DNA of 64,000 bases from Mycobacterium sp. URHB0044. Its GTDB lineage: Bacteria > Actinomycetota > Actinomycetes > Mycobacteriales > Mycobacteriaceae. Below are positions 7,969-15,879 of this stretch, piece by piece (positions within the stretch are counted from its first letter, which is position 1; each line of letters begins with the position of its first letter). The notes beneath the pieces were generated by a model. It saw only the letters and a program-made list of their open reading frames with translations, did no database searches and was not told where the DNA came from. Location of the stretch: positions 1 to 64,000 of the forward strand of contig NZ_JIAW01000025.1 of assembly GCF_000620625.1 (NCBI RefSeq). Direction: 5' to 3'. Position numbers and translations under genes: made by a program.

Positions 7969-9024
7969 CTACTGGCGCAGCGTTTCTGAAGGAGTGACTC
8001 CCCATCGCTTCCGGTACTCGACCGCGAAGCTTCCGAGATGATTGAAACCCCAACGGGTTGCGACATCGGTCACCGTCACGCCATCGCTCGGCAGCGCATC
8101 GGCAAGTTCGGCGTGCACACGCTCCAGCCTCATGTCGCGGACGTAGGTCATCGGCGACACCCCGAGCGCGTCTCGGAACCCCTGCTGAATGGAGCGGACA
8201 CTCATGTGAACGTTTCGCGCGATCGACTCCATCGTGATCGTCTCCCCCAGGTGGGCGTCGATGAAGGTGATCGCCTCCTCGACCACCCGGCGAGCCGGAT
8301 CGGCAGCCGGGCGGATGAACTCTTCGTGGTAGTTCGATGGCTGCACGTGCAGAAGGCTGTTCATCAGCAACTCCTCGATGCCGCTGATGCCGTGCCCGAG
8401 TTGGACCAGGGACCCCGACTGATAGACCTCCGTGTGCAGGAGTTGCACCGCCGCGTGCCAGCGCACCGCGACATCACTGGTCAGGTCGAATTCGGGATGA
8501 AATACCAACGGCCGTGACAGCCGTCGGCCGCGGAGCCGAGTGAGGTACTGCAGCAGCGCGGGTTCCTCGATGCGGACCAACAACTGCGGCGAATCATCGT
8601 CGAACTGCATGGTGAGCGCAGCTCCTGGGCTCGTCACGAGCGCACTGATCGTGTTCGCCTCGAACTCGTGGCCGTTGTGTTGGCACAGAGCACGACCGTT
8701 CATCGGCATGTGCACTGCGAAATACTTCCCAAGGGAAGGGATTTCGAGCGTTGCGCGCACGTGCAGGTCGAGATAGAGCATGCTGACGTTGCGGAGCCGG
8801 ATGCCGTGCATGGTTGCGGCGAACGGTGACGCGTCGTCGTGGACGGCGAGCCGGCAGGGTGCCAGCGCACGACTCACCAGCGAACCCGCTTCCCGGACAC
8901 TCTCGGTGTAGAAGATTTCGTTGTTTGCCAGCGCCGGTGGTACGCCACGGGAACGAACCTTGCGCCGGACCGGTTGTCCGGTGCGGCGGATGTCAATGAA
9001 ACCGAGTCTGGCCAGGCGCGACAT
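7969..9024 (-). CDS. AraC-family transcription regulator
   Basis: A 351-residue regulator with an N-terminal cupin-like ligand domain (about 40-220) and a C-terminal pair of helix-turn-helix motifs (about 245-345: ITMESIARNVHMSVRSIQQG and VTDVATRWGFNHLGSFAVEY). It ends with the family signature GVTPSETLR. It is divergent from the hucM operon and heads the hypA-hypB-fbp-prk run, so it could control both sides of the 205-base region. The true start may be downstream of 9024; residues 1-30 look atypical. The signal it senses is unknown. Confidence 0.92.
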   Translation of the reverse strand: MSRLARLGFIDIRRTGQPVRRKVRSRGVPPALANNEIFYTESVREAGSLVSRALAPCRLAVHDDASPFAATMHGIRLRNVSMLYLDLHVRATLEIPSLGKYFAVHMPMNGRALCQHNGHEFEANTISALVTSPGAALTMQFDDDSPQLLVRIEEPALLQYLTRLRGRRLSRPLVFHPEFDLTSDVAVRWHAAVQLLHTEVYQSGSLVQLGHGISGIEELLMNSLLHVQPSNYHEEFIRPAADPARRVVEEAITFIDAHLGETITMESIARNVHMSVRSIQQGFRDALGVSPMTYVRDMRLERVHAELADALPSDGVTVTDVATRWGFNHLGSFAVEYRKRWGVTPSETLRQ

Positions 9025-9106
9025 CAGCGTCCGCCCGCATCGCCGTACCCCGCGAATCGACTATTTGCTGAAGGGTTCTCGGCGATCATTCAAGTCTCCT
9101 TGGAGC

Positions 9107-9140
9107 ATTGCGCGCATCTGCGCGCATATGTCTGCGCAAT
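9107..9140. promoter_or_regulatory. Phased TGCGCGCAT repeats in the araC/huc control region
   Basis: TGCGCGCAT occurs at 9109-9117 and again at 9119-9127, exactly 10 bases apart (one helical turn). The block is bracketed by inverted arms ATTGCGC (9107-9113) and GCGCAAT (9134-9140), and a related TGCGCGAAT follows near 9153. AraC-family activators bind tandem half-sites on one face of the DNA, so this is a plausible operator for the divergent AraC gene. Confidence 0.55.
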
Positions 9141-9175
9141 TCTGACAGCCGCTGCGCGAATGCGATAGGCCCAGA

Positions 9176-9202
9176 GGTCACACAGGGCTAGCGTCTGTGA
9201 CC
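9176..9202. promoter_or_regulatory. Inverted repeat GGTCACA/TGTGACC ahead of hucM
   Basis: Perfect 7-base arms (GGTCACA at 9176-9182, TGTGACC at 9196-9202) flank a 13-base spacer that itself contains GCTAGC. The repeat ends 27 bases before the hucM start. It could be an operator for a dimeric regulator or a leader hairpin; no known consensus is claimed. Confidence 0.5.
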
Positions 9203-9229
9203 ACTGACACATCGGCTAGGAGGACCTGA

Positions 9230-9841
9230 GTGGCTGCACATGCTTCGCTGATCGAAAGCCTGGACACCGATGCGTTCATCGCCGAGTCGCCAGGAGACGA
9301 GCTGATCGCCAGGCTCGAGGACCCGAAAGTCGCTTCTTCTATTTCGCTGATCCTCGACCACGCGGACCTCCTGGCAACGCTCATCGTTGGGCTCGACGGT
9401 CTGATCCGGCGTGCGGACACCATCGGCGACAGCCTGGCATCCGGCGTCGCAGATGCCAGGGAGCTGGCCGCGAGCGCTGGCGGTCTTGGGCCCTGGCCGA
9501 AGTTGGACTTGGCGGGACTCAGTGACACCGTCACGCGGTTGTCCGCGGCCCTCGTCGACGCCACCCCGGCCATCGACAGGCTGATGCACTCCTCGCTGAC
9601 GGACCCCCAGACCGCCGACATTCTCGCCGAAGTCGGCGAGGCGCTGCTCGAGGGCAAACAAGCCGCAGCCGCCGACCCGCGCGGCCCGAAGGGCGTCTTC
9701 GCCCTCATGAAGGTGACCAAGGACCCCGATGTATCACGCGGTTTGGGCTTCATGATTCACATCGCGCGGGCCTTCGGTCGCCGCCTCGCCGTCACGCCGG
9801 AGACAGCCGACAAGCCGGGTGCGCGCCACTCCGCTCCGTAA
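9230..9841 (+). CDS. hucM: HucM, scaffold and quinone-delivery subunit of the Huc hydrogenase
   Basis: In M. smegmatis, HucM is encoded directly before hucS; its C-terminal helices assemble into the central tube that holds the Huc oligomer and lets menaquinone reach the electron-transfer sites. This 203-residue protein occupies the same position and is almost wholly helical and hydrophobic in the middle (ASSISLILDHADLLATLIVG, then two further helices), resembling DUF1641-type proteins. A GVFALMKVTKDPDVSRGLGF segment near residue 155 is typical of that family. Start GTG at 9230 follows an AGGAGG box by 5 bases. The assignment rests on context plus family resemblance. Confidence 0.85.
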   Translation: MAAHASLIESLDTDAFIAESPGDELIARLEDPKVASSISLILDHADLLATLIVGLDGLIRRADTIGDSLASGVADARELAASAGGLGPWPKLDLAGLSDTVTRLSAALVDATPAIDRLMHSSLTDPQTADILAEVGEALLEGKQAAAADPRGPKGVFALMKVTKDPDVSRGLGFMIHIARAFGRRLAVTPETADKPGARHSAP

Positions 9842-9899
9842 CCGGACGACCAACAATCCGACCAAACCTTCCAAACCGCAAGCAGTGAGAGGAGTTTTC

Positions 9900-10871
9900 A
9901 TGGCGTCCGTGCTCTGGCTACAAGGAGGGGCGTGCAGCGGCAACACGATGTCGTTCCTCAACGCCGAGGAACCCAACGTCGTCGATCTCATCGTCGACTT
10001 CGGGTTGGACTTGCTGTGGCATCCGTCCCTTGGCCTCGAACTGGGCAACAATGCCCAGAAGGTGTTCTGGGACTGCGCCCGCGGCGAGCGGCCGCTGGAC
10101 ATCTTCGTCTTCGAGGGCTCGGTCATCAAGGCGCCCAACGGAACCGGGCGCATGGACATGTTCGCCGACCGGCCGATGAAGGACTGGGTGACCGACCTCT
10201 GCGAAGCCGCGCAGATCGTCGTCGCGATCGGTGACTGTGCCTGTTGGGGCGGCATTCCCGCGACCGAGCCGAATCCCTCGGCGTCGACGGGTCTGCAGTT
10301 TCACAAGCGCGGAAAGGGCGGCTTCCTCGGCCCCGACTTCCGCTCCAAGATGGGCCTTCCGGTCATCAACATTCCAGGATGCCCGGCGCACCCGGACTGG
10401 ATCACCCAGATCATCGTCGCACTGGCCACCGGTCGTGCCGGTGACATCACCCTGGACGAACTGCACAGGCCCGAGACCTTCTTCAAGACGTTCACCCAAA
10501 CCGGTTGCACGCGTGTGCAATTCTTCGAGTACAAGCAGTCCACGATGTCGTTCGGGGAAGGCACCCGTACGGGCTGCCTGTTCTACGAGTTCGGCTGCCG
10601 TGGGCCGATGACGCACTCGCCGTGCAACCGGATCCTGTGGAACCGGCAATCGTCGAAGACCCGCGCCGGCATGCCGTGCCTGGGCTGCACCGAACCCGAG
10701 TTCCCTCACTTCGACCTGGCTCCCGGCACCGTCTTCAAAACGCAGAAGGTCAGCGGGATGATTCCGAAGGAAGTTCCAGAGGGCAGCGACCATCTAACGT
10801 ACATGGCCCACGCGGCAGCGGCTCGCATCGCGGCGCCGCAATGGTCCAAGGAAGACATGTTCGTCGTCTGA
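9900..10871 (+). CDS. hucS: Group 2a [NiFe] hydrogenase small subunit HucS
   Basis: Carries the iron-sulfur relay taking electrons from the NiFe site toward quinone. The 323-residue protein starts MASVLWLQGGACSGNTMSF with no Tat signal, fitting a cytosolic Huc enzyme. Cluster-ligand regions are visible in GDCACWGG, PGCPAHPDW, TGCTRVQFFEY and the C-terminal CRGPMTHSPCN and AGMPCLGCTEPEF blocks. In M. smegmatis Huc this subunit is the basis of very high H2 affinity and oxygen tolerance, and from memory the present sequence matches it nearly throughout. The ATG at 9900 with an AGAGGAG box is preferred over an earlier in-frame start. Confidence 0.97.
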   Translation: MASVLWLQGGACSGNTMSFLNAEEPNVVDLIVDFGLDLLWHPSLGLELGNNAQKVFWDCARGERPLDIFVFEGSVIKAPNGTGRMDMFADRPMKDWVTDLCEAAQIVVAIGDCACWGGIPATEPNPSASTGLQFHKRGKGGFLGPDFRSKMGLPVINIPGCPAHPDWITQIIVALATGRAGDITLDELHRPETFFKTFTQTGCTRVQFFEYKQSTMSFGEGTRTGCLFYEFGCRGPMTHSPCNRILWNRQSSKTRAGMPCLGCTEPEFPHFDLAPGTVFKTQKVSGMIPKEVPEGSDHLTYMAHAAAARIAAPQWSKEDMFVV

Positions 10872-10922
10872 TCACTGCGGTTCGAAACATCCCAGCCTGA
10901 ACAGTCTTTGAAAGGACACCGA

Positions 10923-12530
10923 ATGACTGCACTAGATCTATTCGTCAGCCCCCTCGGGCGCGTCGAGGGCGACCTCGACGTGCGCGTCACGATCGAAGAC
11001 GGGATCGTCACCTCGGCATGGACCGAGGCCGCGATGTTCCGCGGCTTCGAAATCATCCTGCAGGGAAAGGACCCACAGGCCGGGCTGGTGGTCACACCGC
11101 GCATCTGCGGCATCTGCGGGGGTAGCCACCTGTACAAGTCCGCCTACGCGCTGGACACCGCATGGCGCACCCATGTGCCGCAGAACGCCACGTTGGTCCG
11201 CAACATCTGTCAGGCAGCCGAGACCCTGCAGTCGATTCCGCGTTACTTCTATGCGCTGTTCGCCATCGACCTGACCAACAAGAACTACGCGAAGTCGAAG
11301 TTGTACGCCGAATCGGTTCGCCGGTTCGCGCCGTATGTCGGGACGAGCTACCAGCCCGGCGTGGTGCTGTCGAGCAAACCCGTTGAGGTGTACGCGATCT
11401 TCGGCGGGCAGTGGCCGCACTCCAGCTTCATGGTGCCCGGCGGTGTGATGTGCGCACCGACACTCTCCGACGTCACCCGGTCGATCGCGATCCTCGAGCA
11501 CTGGAAGGACCAGTGGCTCGAGAAGCATTGGCTCGGTTGCTCGGTGGACCGCTGGCTGGAGAACAAGACGTGGGAGGACGTGCTCGAGTGGGTCGACGAG
11601 AATGAGTCGCAACACAACAGCGACTGCGGGTTCTTCATCCGCTTCTGCCTCGACGTCGGCCTGGACAAGTACGGCCAGGGTGTCGGAAACTACATCGCCA
11701 CCGGCACCTACTTCGAACCGTCCCTGTACGAGAACCCGACGATCGACGGCCGCAACCCGGCGCTGATCGGGCGGTCCGGAATCTACACGGGCGGTACGTG
11801 GTCCGACTTCGACCAGGCCAGGGTTCGCGAAGACGTCACCCACTCCTTCTACCAGGGGACGGGATCGCTACACCCGTTCGAGGGCGAGACCATTCCGGTC
11901 GACCCCGAAGAGGGCCGCAAGCAGGGCAAGTACAGCTGGGCCAAGTCACCGCGGTACGACGTGCCGGGCCAGGGTCACATCCCGCTGGAGGCCGGCCCGC
12001 TCGCGCGGCGCATGGCCGCCGGTGGGCCCGGCGCCGCAGCACATCAGGACAACGACCCGTTGTTCGTGGACATCTTCAACAAGATCGGGCCGAGTGTGTT
12101 CGTGCGCCAGCTGGCGCGCATGCACGAGGCGCCGAAGTACTACAAGTGGACACGCGAATGGCTCAATCAGCTCGACCTCAAGGAGAGCTTCTACACCAAG
12201 CCCACTGAGCACGCCGAGGGCATGGGTTTCGGATCGACCGAAGCCGCCCGCGGGTCCCTGTCGGACTGGATCGTGATCGAAGACAACAAGATCAAGAACT
12301 ATCAGGTCGTCACCCCGACGGCGTGGAACATCGGTCCGCGCGACGGCGCCGAGGTGCTCGGCCCGATCGAGAAGGCATTGGTGGGATCACCCATCGTCGA
12401 TCCGGAGGACCCGGTGGAGTTGGGCCACGTGGCCCGCAGCTTCGACTCGTGCCTGGTCTGCACGGTCCATGCCTACGACGGAAAGTCCGGTCGTGAGCTG
12501 TCGAAGTTCGTGATCAACGGAATGGTGTGA
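10923..12530 (+). CDS. hucL: Group 2a [NiFe] hydrogenase large subunit HucL
   Basis: Holds the Ni-Fe(CN)2(CO) site that splits H2. The 535-residue protein shows the L1 motif RICGIC (C62, C65) and the C-terminal L2 motif DSCLVCTVH (C510, C513, H516). Nineteen residues follow H516; in this family the maturation protease removes the tail after that histidine. The ATG at 10923 (AAAGGA box) is preferred over an upstream TTG. The overlap GTGA joins it to the protease gene. Confidence 0.98.
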   Translation: MTALDLFVSPLGRVEGDLDVRVTIEDGIVTSAWTEAAMFRGFEIILQGKDPQAGLVVTPRICGICGGSHLYKSAYALDTAWRTHVPQNATLVRNICQAAETLQSIPRYFYALFAIDLTNKNYAKSKLYAESVRRFAPYVGTSYQPGVVLSSKPVEVYAIFGGQWPHSSFMVPGGVMCAPTLSDVTRSIAILEHWKDQWLEKHWLGCSVDRWLENKTWEDVLEWVDENESQHNSDCGFFIRFCLDVGLDKYGQGVGNYIATGTYFEPSLYENPTIDGRNPALIGRSGIYTGGTWSDFDQARVREDVTHSFYQGTGSLHPFEGETIPVDPEEGRKQGKYSWAKSPRYDVPGQGHIPLEAGPLARRMAAGGPGAAAHQDNDPLFVDIFNKIGPSVFVRQLARMHEAPKYYKWTREWLNQLDLKESFYTKPTEHAEGMGFGSTEAARGSLSDWIVIEDNKIKNYQVVTPTAWNIGPRDGAEVLGPIEKALVGSPIVDPEDPVELGHVARSFDSCLVCTVHAYDGKSGRELSKFVINGMV

Positions 12531-13387
12531 TTCCAACGACTTCCTCCGCTTCACACGACACCACACAACCCGGCGAGTCGGACCCGAATCTCGACCCGCC
12601 GGGTTGTGAGGTCCTGATCGTGGGGTGTGGAAATCTCCTACGTGGCGACGACGGGGTGGGACCCGTCATGGTGCGCCACCTGTGGGAGCGTGGCATGCCG
12701 GACGGGCTCCGGCTGGTCGATGGCGGCACGGCCGGCATGGACGTCGCGTTCCAGATGCGCGGCGCCGAAAGGGTAGTGATCGTCGATGCGTCGGCCACTG
12801 GGTGCACTCCGGGAACGATTTACCGCGTTCCGGGGGCGGAGTTCGCCGAGTTGCCGCCGCTGCAGGGTCTGCACACGCACTCCTTTCGGTGGGATCATGC
12901 AATTTCGTTCGCGCGGTGGGCATTGGCGGAGGAATGCCCTACCGACATCACGGTCTTTCTGATCGAAGCGGCCAACGTCGCCATGGGGGCTGAACTCTCC
13001 CCCGAGGTCGCTGCGGCGATGGAGCAGGTGATCGACATCATCGAAGCCGACTTCATCTCGCCGCTTCGACCATCGGAGCCCAGCGAACCGGACGACCTCA
13101 CAGTGCAGTTCACCGAAGACGGCTACCTACGTCTTAGCGCTGCGCTGTCCAATGCCCACTTTCCTGCCCATGTGACGGTCGGCGACGTCCGTGACGGCCA
13201 GCTGTGGCTGCTGCCGCTGCGAGGGCCGCGCAACGGTGGAATGTTGCTCAAGCAGCGCTCCCCCGCCGGCGATCGCGCCGTGCTGGTCCGCGAGCTGCTC
13301 GATGACGTCATCCCCACCGGTGTACGACGGGCATTCTGGGATGACGACCATGGCGCGTTGCGAATTCCATTGGAGCAGCGGGAGTGA
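12527..13387 (+). CDS. Hydrogenase maturation protease with C-terminal extra domain
   Basis: Endopeptidase that should trim the HucL C-terminus after nickel insertion. Residues about 28-175 form the HyaD/HybD-type domain: VGCGNLLRGDDGVG with the acidic metal ligands, VDGGTAGMD, and the histidine-containing HTHSFRWD loop. Typical family members are about 150-165 residues; this one has 286. The extra piece, roughly residues 190-286, contains FTEDGYLRLSAAL, DGQLWLLPLRGPRNGGMLLK and RRAFWDDDHGALRIPL, and I do not recognise it. The GTG start overlaps the hucL stop, so synthesis is coupled to its substrate. Confidence 0.93.
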   Translation: MIPTTSSASHDTTQPGESDPNLDPPGCEVLIVGCGNLLRGDDGVGPVMVRHLWERGMPDGLRLVDGGTAGMDVAFQMRGAERVVIVDASATGCTPGTIYRVPGAEFAELPPLQGLHTHSFRWDHAISFARWALAEECPTDITVFLIEAANVAMGAELSPEVAAAMEQVIDIIEADFISPLRPSEPSEPDDLTVQFTEDGYLRLSAALSNAHFPAHVTVGDVRDGQLWLLPLRGPRNGGMLLKQRSPAGDRAVLVRELLDDVIPTGVRRAFWDDDHGALRIPLEQRE

Positions 13388-13689
13388 CGATGGTGGACGA
13401 GCAACGCGACGTCGGCCCGTACGCCGACGACGACGACGGTCCTGCCGACGAACTGCGCATGCGGCCGACCCGTCGACGCGCCGACAGCTCTGCCGACGAG
13501 GCACTCAGCGTCGACACCGTGGTTCTCGAGGAGCGTGGGCGCTGGGCCGTCGACATCGTGGTGCTGTTCGCCGACGGCATCGTGCGCAAGCGCATAGACA
13601 CACACTCGACAAGGGCTCGCGCGGAATTGTCCGCCCGGATGATCAAGCGAGCCGCAGAACGTGACATCGGAGGACCCCTGAATGGCTGA
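13384..13689 (+). CDS. Small acidic/basic hypothetical protein in the huc operon (101 aa)
   Basis: Not recognised beyond being a huc-operon protein. The first 40 residues are charged and low-complexity (YADDDDGP, then RMRPTRRRADS); residues 45-95 look folded, with a strand-rich WAVDIVVLFADGIVRKRID stretch and a basic helix ARAELSARMIKRAAERDI. It overlaps the protease stop by GTGA (an ATG at 13390 is the alternative start) and overlaps the TPR gene by 8 bases, so it is clearly translated as part of the series. Confidence 0.85.
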   Translation: MTMVDEQRDVGPYADDDDGPADELRMRPTRRRADSSADEALSVDTVVLEERGRWAVDIVVLFADGIVRKRIDTHSTRARAELSARMIKRAAERDIGGPLNG

Positions 13690-14962
13690 GGCATTGACGA
13701 CACCGACATCCGAGCTGGGCACCTATCGGTCGGATTCCCGCCTGACGCTGCCGCCGCAACCGTTGGGACTCTTCCCACTTCCGATGGGCTACATGCTGAT
13801 TCCGGCAGGTGACGACACCGAGGCCGCCCGGGTGGCCATGCTGGCGGGTCGAGTTCCCGACGTCTGGCCGGCGAGTCTGCGCGCGCATCAACTGGCGGCC
13901 GCCGGTGACCGGGATGCGGCCATCGCCGCCCTGCGCGACTCCACCGACCCGGTGGCGCGCTACAACCGCTTCGTGCTCGACCCCGACGGCGTCGACGCCG
14001 ATGGGCTGCGAACGGAACTCGGCGAGTTCGGGGTCCTCGTCGACGTCGTGCTGTTCATGCTGGGACGAACGGATGCACCGCCGCGCGCCGGAAGTGCCGA
14101 ACGTGAGATCGCCGCAGCGGTATTGGCCGCGCAAGCGGGACACGCTCTGGCAGAGGGTGATTCCCAAACCGCCATCGGATTGCTCGACGCGGCCGTCGAA
14201 GCCGCCAGGCCGGTGTCCCTGGCCCTGGCCGGGACACTCCTCAGCGCAGCGGGTGCCGTCGGCCGAGACATCGGCGACCCAACCTGCACGACACGGCTGC
14301 AACAGTCGCTAGTCGCCCTTGACGGTGCCGACGGGTTGCGCGTCGCTCGCGCCGAGATCCACCTGTGCCTGGCCGGGGTGATGCACGAGCAAGCAGAGAA
14401 ACGTCCGGAGCTGCTTCCTGCCGCCATCCCGCACTATCACTCGGCGCTTCAACTCATCAAGTGCGACGACGCCCCATTGCTGTGGGCGGCAGCACACGCC
14501 GGTCTCGCCGCGGCTTACCTGACCATGCCGATGGTCGAGGCGTCCGGCCAGTTGCGACTTGGCGTGGCGGCACAATCCTTGCGCTCGGCCCTGACCGTCT
14601 ACACGCTCGAGGAGCACCCGCAGGAATGGGCAAGTGTCCAACTGAACTTGGCGAATTCACTGGTATACACGCCGTCACGCCATCATGAGGAGAACCTCGT
14701 AGAAGCCGTCGAGCTGTACGAGGCCGTTCTGGCCACGCGTGACCGCGCAACCGATCCGCTCGGCCGCGCCAGGGTGCTCGCCAATCAGGGCAATGTGCTT
14801 GCCCATCTTGGTGTGTTCGACGACGCCAAGGCGAAGTTGTACGAAGCACGCTTCCTCTTCGAAGAGCTGGGCGACAATGACTCGGTGCGCACCGTCCGCG
14901 GCGTGCTCGACGAGATTGCCCGCCAGCGTGTGCTTTTGAACGACGAGAAGGGAACGCCGTGA
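13682..14962 (+). CDS. TPR-like helical repeat protein of the huc operon
   Basis: A 426-residue, Ala/Leu-rich helical protein with TPR-like units in the second half: the VARAEIHLCLAGVMHEQAEK, AAAHAGLAAAYL, ASVQLNLANSLVY and ARVLANQGNVLAHLG helices are each followed by a partner helix. The N-terminal 45 residues (LPPQPLGLFPLPMGYMLIPAG) are proline-rich and not helical. TPR solenoids bind peptides or stabilise complexes, so a role in Huc assembly or cofactor insertion is likely but inferred. It sits between the small hypothetical gene and hucE with stop-start overlaps on both sides. Confidence 0.88.
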   Translation: MAEALTTPTSELGTYRSDSRLTLPPQPLGLFPLPMGYMLIPAGDDTEAARVAMLAGRVPDVWPASLRAHQLAAAGDRDAAIAALRDSTDPVARYNRFVLDPDGVDADGLRTELGEFGVLVDVVLFMLGRTDAPPRAGSAEREIAAAVLAAQAGHALAEGDSQTAIGLLDAAVEAARPVSLALAGTLLSAAGAVGRDIGDPTCTTRLQQSLVALDGADGLRVARAEIHLCLAGVMHEQAEKRPELLPAAIPHYHSALQLIKCDDAPLLWAAAHAGLAAAYLTMPMVEASGQLRLGVAAQSLRSALTVYTLEEHPQEWASVQLNLANSLVYTPSRHHEENLVEAVELYEAVLATRDRATDPLGRARVLANQGNVLAHLGVFDDAKAKLYEARFLFEELGDNDSVRTVRGVLDEIARQRVLLNDEKGTP

Positions 14963-15879
14963 TGTCGACCGCCCTGTCCGAAGTCGCACAGCCCCAACCC
15001 GCCGAGCCGCCGCAGGATCCCGGTTTCGAAGAGCTCGCGAAGCGGGTTGACGACGCCACACAAGCGTTGCAGAAGCTCGATCCCTCGGCGCGTGCGGTCG
15101 CCGAGGAACTCAAGGGTTCCATCGAGGCGATCCATCGGGCCGGTCTCGTGACGATCGTCCGTCGCATGCGTGCCGACGAGGCAGCTCGGCAGGTACTCTT
15201 CGACCTCGTCGACGACCCCGTCGTGCACTTGCTGCTTTCGCTGCACGAGATCGTCCGGCCAGACCCGATGACGCAGGCGAAGAAGGCGCTTGATGCGGTG
15301 CGACCGCAACTGCAAGGCCACGGTGGCGACGTGTCACTGGTGCGCATCGAGGATGGCATCGCGTTCGTACGCTTGCAGGGCGCCTGCAACGGCTGCTCGA
15401 TGTCGTCGGTGACGCTGCGCAATCTGGTGGAGAAGGCACTAGTCGAAAGCGTCTCGTCGGTCACGGGCATCGAGGTGTTGCCCAACGAGCCTGAGCCGAC
15501 GCTGATTTCGGCGGAGAGCCTGTTTTCCTCTCCACGTCTCCCCGAAGAGGGCTGGGCAGACGCCGGACGGGTCACCGACGTGCCGGATGGTGATCTGACC
15601 GTGCTCGAGCTGACCGCGCCGAACACCAACCAAGCGGTCTCGGTGTTGATCGTCAGCCTCAACGAGAAGTTGAGCGCCTACGTCAACGAATGCGCGCACG
15701 AAGCGGCGCCCATGGACAATGCGGTGCTCGACGCCACCAACGGCACGCTGACATGTCCGTGGCACGGCTTCTGCTACGACGCCGAATCCGGCGAATGTCT
15801 GTCTTCTCCTGCCGCGCAACTGGAGCAGTTGCCGCTGCGCGTCGACGACGGACAGATCTGGATCCGGGTCGGGGCATGA
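14959..15879 (+). CDS. hucE: HucE-like NifU-domain/Rieske iron-sulfur protein
   Basis: A 306-residue fusion. Residues about 105-175 form a NifU C-terminal domain with the cluster-scaffold motif GACNGCSMSS. Residues about 205-306 form a Rieske domain with ligand pairs in NECAHEAAPMD (Cys-x-His) and TCPWHGFCYD (Cys-x2-His). The N-terminal 100 residues are helical. In M. smegmatis the equivalent HucE has been proposed to affect electron transfer from Huc. The presence of both a cluster-assembly-type and an electron-transfer-type domain leaves maturation or electron relay open. Coupled to neighbours by GTGA and ATGA overlaps. Confidence 0.92.
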   Translation: MMSTALSEVAQPQPAEPPQDPGFEELAKRVDDATQALQKLDPSARAVAEELKGSIEAIHRAGLVTIVRRMRADEAARQVLFDLVDDPVVHLLLSLHEIVRPDPMTQAKKALDAVRPQLQGHGGDVSLVRIEDGIAFVRLQGACNGCSMSSVTLRNLVEKALVESVSSVTGIEVLPNEPEPTLISAESLFSSPRLPEEGWADAGRVTDVPDGDLTVLELTAPNTNQAVSVLIVSLNEKLSAYVNECAHEAAPMDNAVLDATNGTLTCPWHGFCYDAESGECLSSPAAQLEQLPLRVDDGQIWIRVGA

